Source of the DNA: Phoronis australis
Taxonomy: Eukaryota > Phoronida > Phoronidae
Length of the DNA: 62,000 bases
Reading direction: 5' to 3'
NCBI GenBank assembly: GCA_002633005.1
Contig: NMRA01000048.1
Location: 812,416 to 874,415 of the forward strand
Shown here: piece by piece, positions 56,601 through 62,000 of the stretch
Layout: the number at the start of each line of letters is the position of its first letter
Numbering within the stretch: the stretch's first letter is position 1
The notes under the pieces: generated by a model
The model's input: only the letters and a program-made list of their open reading frames with translations
What the model was told of the DNA's origin: nothing
Database searches by the model: none
Made by a program: the position numbers and the translations under genes

Positions 56601-59600
56601 TCAAAGGTTACATTTTCCACGGAAGGGAAATGTGTTGCGTCCAATGAGATAAATTAATATATAGCTCATTGGTTACGTCTATGTCTTTCCATACCAAACA
56701 AAGGACACGTGCTTTGTCTTGTGGGAGAAAAATCGACGAAATGACAAGCAGTTGACAGATCATTTTGTTCTTGAAATTTGAAACTAAAGGAAAAGTACTT
56801 TGACATCAACAGAAATTCAAAGTCTTTATGTACAAACTGTAATAATACCTGATGAACAGTTTGACTTCCGTTTCAGTGTCAGGGAACCGCTTTGAATAAT
56901 GCAATTTACTCTGTTTTCGCGATTTATGCCAATTTAGACCATTAGACAGGTCACTGTATCATAGGGTTGTGGTTTCAGTTTATAGATTTCAAAACCATTG
57001 ACATATTTTCTTTTCTTTTTCATGAAATCACTCATTATCATTGATCCTAGTTTTAGTAGAAAAAAGGTAAAAGCTTTCAGACGCTAAATCAGATGGTAGT
57101 CTTTATACAAATATATAATATATTACAGGTTACCTAACCGGAAGTGAGGATTATTACAGTCATCGAAGATGCAATGACTGTCAAGTTCCACCAATGAATG
57201 GGTGGGGCTGTGCTCTTGACTTCCGAAACAACACAGAGAAGGTGGTGGATAAGAATGGCACCTACTCCACCCATGTGTTTGCCAGAAGATCTGAGGAAAT
57301 CATCTTGTCACATGATCATGATAAAGTTTGTAATTCTATCTTTTTCACAAAATTATTCTCATGTCTTCTTTTTTCGGGGTAGTAACCTGCGTTGAATGTA
57401 CTGCTTTATGTCTGACGACTTAATCTGATGGAAACGTTTTACTCTGGTATCGGCTTAGCTTTGTCTTTGATGAGTATAAGTTAGCTTTGTGGTATCGTTT
57501 TACGTGAGCCCGTTGGCTATGTGGTGAAGAATGGGTGGGTGTCTTGATATTGATTTTTATGTAGTTTCATCACGATTATCTTGGGTCCGTTTGCCCTCTT
57601 GCCTAGGTATTACAATGCTTTGGATTTTCAATATCAGTTCAACCCTCCTACGCATTACACTGTTCTTCAAAACACAGGACTTTCAAAAATTTCAAATTTT
57701 GAATGAAGAACTTCCTAAAACAGGGCTTCTATTATCAGTTTCATGATAAAAAACAAAAGTTGCATAAAACGAAAACAAAAGATATTTAAAAAATGTAACA
57801 CCGTTTAGAGATTTTATTTGGAATATTCATGTAAAAATTGGTCATGTTATGGATAGCGTTGTTTTGCATTTAAGGTATCTTTCTTTTTGCCAAATTAAAT
57901 TTAAAAACCATGGTCACGTAACAGTTTAGTAAAAATTAAAAAAAAACAAATTTTCAGGCTCTCTGCTTTCAGAAAATATACACTTTACCGAGTTAAATTC
58001 TGTTTGTAGATACGTAGCTGAATACATACACTTAATTCTGCTTATTTTGTCCTTACAGCCTCTGTTCTTATACCTGGCCTTCCAAGCAGTTCACTCGCCA
58101 TTACAAGTGCCCGAGCAGTACATGAAACAGTATGATTTTATCAAGGACAAGAATAGACGGATATATGCTGGTGAGTTTAAAGGAGAAGGCAACCTTTTTA
58201 TGTCATTTTAGTAAAAATATGGTTCGTTGATTCTCTCAACATATGCTTCAGTTAATTACGGCTTCCCGTAATTTTATTTATTAGTCGTGCCCTACTCCGG
58301 AAGTGACGTTTAGGGGGTTAAAAATTTCCCGCCATTTTGTTTCTGCGTTTGAGTTTAGTGTGAGGATCTGTTCTATTGTTGTTTTCGTCCTGGTTTCCTA
58401 ACTTTGTCGTTACGACTTCTCGTCGACGACAAGCTAGGTTGTTAGAGAACTCAATTACGTTGTATTTAGGTATCGTTTAGCTTATAGTAGCCTGAAAATG
58501 GCTGGAGTCGGCGATCCATATGAAAGAGACACAGTGACGTGTTGACGAAGATTTTTTCACGAACAGTCAGTTGGTGTATGTTTGAGTCCGTATTTAGTGA
58601 GGCAGAATACGCACAGGCAGCTTTTGAGAGATATGAGACAGACTGAGGACAGACCTGGTCGGACGTTTTGGTCCAAATGCACGGTGTTTACTGTTAGGCC
58701 GACCTTAATAGAATGTCTATGCTGTTCCCACTGGATGATGACTTGAGCATCCAAACCGCTTACATCCCGTCGTGTGACTCCCTCGCAACACACCTGGCAC
58801 CTTCTAAATAGCTCCAATACTTTAATCAAGTCCACAATAAAGATATCAAAATTTGGCTCTCTGGACGACAAACTGTCCTCCTCACTGGGTGTCGAACTGG
58901 GCCTGTATTCACTCCCCGGCACTACTTGACATCTCTGGCTGCTTACAGACTCGGGACTGGAGACAACACCAGAACAGGGCGAATCACTGTTAGTTCCCGG
59001 AATTGAACGCTCTGGGGTACGTTCGGAGGTACAGGTGACATTAGATGACAGGGCTCCAGTCACTGTAGAGGCCACAGCTCGCGAGGATTCTCACTTCAAA
59101 AATGCACTCCTCGGGGGTGGTGACGGGGCACTGCCGGGAATCAACAGCGTTGTCAAATTCATCAATTCCGCTTGCATATCTCTGACGGCAGAAAACGCTT
59201 GCCACACACTCAGTAGTTCTCCACTGCTTTGTACGTTGCGTGGACCGGTAACGCTGCGTTCTTCACACGAACGAGCCAAATACGGCATCTTTCCGAAAGC
59301 GATGCAATGGCATACCCAAAGTGCGCGTGAGACCATAATGAGTACATCCCGGTACGCAACAACGGTACAGCGTGTTGACTGACTCGTAAACAAACGCAGA
59401 CGACGACTGACTACTTATCACAACCCAGGTAAAACAATGACTGACTCGACCGCTCACACAGTCAGACTATATGAAAACAAAATGGCGGGAAATTCTTAAC
59501 CCCTAAACCTAACTTTCGGAGTAAGGCTCTACTAAGGTCATTTGAGGATTGTGTCCTCCTATCACCGTGAAGCAGACGACACAACAGGGGTGATACAGAC

Positions 59601-60142
59601 TATAGTTACTGGCTCACAGAGTTATAACTAAGCTGTTGACTCCAAACGAATAACTTGACACATCTTTTTCAGGAATGGTATCTGCTTTGGATGAAGCCAT
59701 ATCTAATGTTACTGAAGCTCTAAAGAAAGCTGGCCTGTGGAATAACACAGTTTTTGTGTTCTCAACGGGTAATTAAGAAACAATTGGAAAAGATATCAAT
59801 TATGTTTTTATGAGATTAACTACTTTGGTACAGGTGTTCAAAGTTTCATGTTAGTCAGTTTTCCTTTTTATTGAGAAATTTGACGAAATAAAGTTTCAGT
59901 TTTCCACCAATATTGTGTTAGAATTTGAAAAATGTTTAATTCACTTTGCTTGTTAATGCAAAGTCCCATAAATCAACGGTGTATAACCGGTACATTTAAG
60001 ATATTTTTTCTCTTTCTAGACAACGGAGGACAGATTCATGAGGGAGGCAATAACTGGCCCCTTAGGGGATGGAAGGCGAGTCTTTGGGAGGGAGGCGTCC
60101 GGGGACCTGGCTTTGTGACCAGTCCCTTGCTTAATAAAAAAG
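53507..60142 (+). CDS. Arylsulfatase B-like sulfatase, 7 exons (3' end outside window)
   Basis: Exons 53507-53642, 54161-54291, 55670-55856, 57129-57325, 58059-58170, 59673-59768 and 60020-60142 join in frame into 327 residues of a family that is usually about 500-530 long. Residues 1-27 are a signal peptide ([14 protein letters not shown] core). Active-site parts: D38-D39 in VFADDYG and D287-N288 in STDNGG (calcium ligands), C76-T-P-S-R80 (the Cys converted to formylglycine), K130 and H132 in GKWHLG, H229 in AVHSPL, K305 in [30 protein letters not shown] and [13 protein letters not shown] are closest to ARSB (N-acetylgalactosamine-4-sulfatase), a lysosomal enzyme acting on dermatan and chondroitin sulfate. 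Invertebrates often have several ARSB paralogues with untested substrates. All key residues are intact. Confidence 0.93.
54161..54291 (+). CDS. Arylsulfatase exon 2: formylglycine motif
   Basis: Acceptor CTGTTTCCAG, donor GTGTGA. It encodes [14 protein letters not shown] then [14 protein letters not shown], the sulfatase signature with the modifiable Cys. Confidence 0.93.
54400..55250. repeat. Diverged tandem repeats in an arylsulfatase intron
   Basis: About four degenerate units of 150-250 bases contain the phrases TTTATGAAATTTGGCAAG or ATTCACGAAATTTGACCA and CACCTAGTGGCCATTTTT, at about 54560-54660, 54860-54900, 55020-55130 and 55190. TCATGAAATTTGATTATT at about 61265 may be a stray unit. 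Open frames within reflect the repeat. Confidence 0.55.
55212..55439 (-). CDS. Unrecognised reverse-strand open frame in an intron
   Basis: ATG at 55439 opens [20 protein letters not shown] and continues about 42 codons to a possible donor (GTGGGT) after HDTSLGLE. It has polar, coding-like composition but no known domain. It may be an exon of a nested gene or retroelement, or chance. Confidence 0.18.
   Translation of the reverse strand: MRPRCSSRTAQIQGMLATLNNPTKGSNASKLKQSLGGAKQTSNAHNTTSFVTLHHDTSLGLEVGNKKVLKGNKRR
55670..55856 (+). CDS. Arylsulfatase exon 3: GKWHLG motif
   Basis: Acceptor TTGTTTCAG, donor GTAAAG. It encodes [14 protein letters not shown] to GKWHLGFY and WHRGFHTFY. The Lys and His of GKWHLG hold the sulfate ester in the family. 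Confidence 0.93.
55857..57128 (+). other. Arylsulfatase intron
   Basis: AT-rich, no exon or repeat structure recognised. Confidence 0.6.
57129..57325 (+). CDS. Arylsulfatase exon 4
   Basis: Acceptor ATTACAG, donor GTTTGT (non-consensus at +3 and +4). It encodes [14 protein letters not shown] to [11 protein letters not shown] and ends at DHDK in phase 0, joining PLFLYLAF in the next exon as expected for ARSB. Confidence 0.88.
57735..58020 (+). repeat. Dispersed repeat family C, copy 2
   Basis: It shares CATAAAACGAAAACAAAA, GTAACA, TTGGTCATGTTAT, GTTGTTTTGCA and TTTGTAGATA in the same order with 12200-12520. It ends 40 bases before the next exon. Confidence 0.45.
58059..58170 (+). CDS. Arylsulfatase exon 5: AVHSPLQVP
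   Basis: Acceptor TCCTTACAG, donor GTGAGT. It encodes [17 protein letters not shown] to KNRRIYA. The His is an active-site residue that contacts the sulfate. Confidence 0.93.
58281..59535 (-). mobile_element. 1.25-kb TIR element carrying a THAP gene relic
   Basis: The left end (58281-58342) and right end (59475-59535) are inverted repeats of about 60 bp. The left reads TTAGTCGTGCCCTACTCCGG, then GTTTAGGGGGTTAAAAATTT and CCCGCCATTTTGTTT. The right, read in reverse, has TTAGTAGAGCCTTACTCCGA, GTTTAGGGGTTAAGAATTT and the same CCCGCCATTTTGTTT. No clear target duplication was found, so the class is undecided. The cargo is the broken gene at 58557-59457. It sits wholly inside an arylsulfatase intron, in opposite orientation to that gene. 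Confidence 0.7.
58557..59457 (-). pseudogene. THAP N-terminus plus Cys-rich protein, frame-broken
   Basis: Minus-strand pieces in three frames follow one another. 59370-59263 has [20 protein letters not shown] then LHRFRKD, a THAP start with its Cys pair. 59280-59091 has [13 protein letters not shown] to [17 protein letters not shown]. 59075-58557 has a Ser/Pro-rich linker, then [20 protein letters not shown] and [15 protein letters not shown] followed by an LLELF-RCQVC zinc-knuckle-like block is the layout of a widespread uncharacterised animal protein family; here the later part is missing. Two frame changes and the short C-terminus make it non-functional. Confidence 0.55.
59673..59768 (+). 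CDS. Arylsulfatase exon 6
   Basis: Acceptor CTTTTTCAG, donor GTAATT. It encodes [20 protein letters not shown] then [11 protein letters not shown] and ends with one base of the Asp codon of STDNGG. Confidence 0.92.
60020..60142 (+). CDS. Arylsulfatase exon 7: DNGG metal site and WKASLWEGG
   Basis: Acceptor TCTTTCTAG, donor GTAATT. It completes [17 protein letters not shown], then [16 protein letters not shown] and SPLLNKK. Exons for the C-terminal region are not found up to 62000. Confidence 0.93.
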
Positions 60143-60431
60143 GTAATTTTGTCTTTGAAGTAAATTTTGAAATACACTTTCGTGTGTTGCATTGTAAGAA
60201 GACAATTTTGCGTAGTAAAAGCGTGCATATTCTTTACTGTGGAGAGCTGCTTGTCACATTTCCATGGGTCCAGTCCACATAAAGTATGTCAGCGCATGTA
60301 AAAGTTATTCCGTCAGGGCCTATACCTCGTGCATGATCTTCGTGTGTTACTATGAACATGACGATAATGAGGCCGATAATTTCGGCTATTATTGTGTCGC
60401 CTAGCGTGAATTATAGTGTTTTACGGTAGGA
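60143..60431 (+). other. Start of the next arylsulfatase intron
   Basis: No exon recognised from here to the window end; the intron appears to contain dispersed repeat A and the 25-bp array. Confidence 0.5.
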
Positions 60432-61030
60432 GGCACAGAACAGTTCTCACAAGGGTTTAACTGAACACACGTCAATGGACACTTCACCCTTTCTTCACTC
60501 TGTCAAAAAACTGCATGCAAATAAAGAAAAGTTTTTAGTCATTTTACATCACAATCCCTACAGATAAGCACAGAAACTTTATTCTTTCTTGTATTTTTTA
60601 CCCTTTCACTCCGCTGAAAACCAAGCTAGACTAAGAAAAATAGGGGCAAAAATGCAAAATTACCACTTTTCACGAGAAAACCACCACTTCCCTGCCGATG
60701 CTCGACTAAAGCCAACATTAGATTACGAAAGCAAATTTCCTACTGATTCCAAAAATGTGGTCCAAAAGTACTGTCAACCAACTAGTAGTTTTTTTGCAGA
60801 TCTGGCTTGTTTGAGGGCTACCTGAAATGGCGGCCAATTTCTCAGTTGCTACACAGCAATGCACAAGTGGCACAAATGCAACAGGGGGCCTCCATCTTGA
60901 AGAAGAGTGCAGCTACAGCCGAGCAAGCATATTCACAAACACAAACAAACCACATTCACTGAGCCTACATGCAATGCCTACCTACAAAATGCCCCCAAAC
61001 TTGGCCTACCCCAAATTTTAATATTTTGGG
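60432..61030 (+). repeat. Dispersed repeat family A, copy 2
   Basis: Direct-orientation homologue of 695-1325, sharing CAGTTCTCAC, CAATGGAC, CTTCACTCTGT, GCACAGAAACTTTAT, AATGCAACAGGGGGCC, CATCTTGAAGAA, GAGCAAG and CTACATGCAATGCCTACCT in order. Confidence 0.7.
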
Positions 61031-61663
61031 AGTGCAAATTGGCCGTGGCCGCAGCCTTACTGTTCAGTGCCACGCAACTGCAATATTTATCAGCCAAAAG
61101 ATAATTCTTTTCCAAGTTTGACAGAAAGGATAGTTTGCATCAAGCATGGAATATCAAACTACAATTTTCAGTTGGCTCCGTTGTGTTTTGCAATCCCTAG
61201 ATTTAACTTTGGTGTCTTAGTTCCCCTGTTTGCCGTTCTATCTTCCGCAACTTGTGAAAGATCGTCATGAAATTTGATTATTATTTTACTGTTACGTGTT
61301 CCTGTTAACGAAAGCATGGTTGGTGTTGATTTTCGGACTGATCGAGATGCTGTTATATTCCTAGCGTCAATTTTTGCATCTGTCTCAAATGTACTACGGT
61401 AAAGAATTGCTGTGCAATTAAACACCAATTACTTTTAGTGGCAAGAGCATAGCTAACTGACGTGGATTGTCACACAACTTGGACTGCTACTACGCCTCAT
61501 GGTGACAGTTTTACATTTTGCACGTGTCTCAATGTCTACCAATTTCGAAGAAATGTCGTCGTGAAATTTTACAGAGGTGTTATTATTGCGGAGAGCATAA
61601 CTGGCAATGGTTTTCGAACGAATCCGACTACAACCGTTGTTCCCTTACAGACAGCTTAGTACT

Positions 61664-61890
61664 TGCCTCAGTTATGTTGACTATTACCTGCCTCAGTTAT
61701 GTTGACTATTACCTGCCTCAGTTATGTTGACTATTACCTGCCTCAGTTATGTTGACTATTACCTGCCTCAGTTATGTTGACTATTACCTGCCTCAGTTAT
61801 GTTGACTATTACCTGCCTCAGTTATGTTGACTATTACATTCCTCAGTTATGTTGACTATTACTTGCCTCAGTTATGTTGACTATTACCTA
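61664..61890. repeat. 25-bp tandem repeat, 9 copies
   Basis: CCTCAGTTATGTTGACTATT plus ACCTG; only the later copies show single changes (ACATT, ACTTG). Confidence 0.95.
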
Positions 61891-62000
61891 TCATTGTGAA
61901 ATTTGACAGATATGCTTTTACTACTTCCACACTTTGGTGGCGCTGCAAAAAGGATTGAACGTTGTGCATTGTTGTTTAGGACACGAGGGGTCGTTTTAGC

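Overview
This window looks like draft-assembly genomic DNA from an invertebrate animal. It is AT-rich, genes are split by long introns with GT-AG borders, and intergenic space is full of minisatellites, short DNA transposons and retroelement relics. The three well-supported genes are ordinary animal genes. The Penelope-like element with hammerhead-type motifs and the microsatellite-tailed LINE fit a marine invertebrate. A deuterostome such as a hemichordate is my guess, not something the sequence proves. A run of 34 N at 12702 and a single N at 49711 mark assembly joins.

Left part (1-15000). A THAP zinc-finger first exon on the minus strand (106-203) runs out of the window. Diverging from it on the plus strand is N6AMT1/HEMK2, the eRF1 glutamine methyltransferase. 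Five coding exons (4081-14054) carry the whole catalytic core and the stop, but I could not find the N-terminal exon. A 2.3-kb TA-flanked element with terminal inverted repeats (1467-3794) lies just upstream. The introns hold 49-bp and 19-bp minisatellites and a MITE.

Middle (15000-29600). No confident gene. There are two copies of a Tc1-like MITE, a decayed Penelope-like element on the minus strand (20163-21276) flanked by inverted repeats carrying hammerhead-ribozyme-type cores, a 200-bp palindromic element and several tandem repeats.

29638-38801 holds a two-exon gene for a type II membrane protein of 393 residues that resembles Golgi carbohydrate sulfotransferases but lacks key residues of both cofactor-binding loops. 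Its 7.9-kb intron contains a solo LTR with a 5-bp target duplication inserted in a minisatellite, a perfect 42-nt palindrome, and a MITE that is the inverted homologue of the one at 8.6 kb.

38800-53400 is gene-poor: an RNase H relic, a broken LINE on the minus strand, about 70 identical copies of a 25-bp repeat ending at an N, a second THAP exon, a 26-bp tandem array and a possible third hammerhead-like motif.

Right part (53507-60142 and beyond). An arylsulfatase B-like lysosomal sulfatase on the plus strand has seven exons here, with the formylglycine motif and the main metal and active-site residues; its 3' exons lie beyond the window. One intron carries a 1.25-kb TIR-bounded element holding a broken gene with a THAP domain and a Cys-rich region. 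The last 1.6 kb has a second copy of the dispersed repeat seen at 0.7-1.3 kb and a 25-bp tandem array.

The genes do not form an operon or pathway cluster. A sulfotransferase-like and a sulfatase gene in one window is suggestive, but nothing in the sequence links them.
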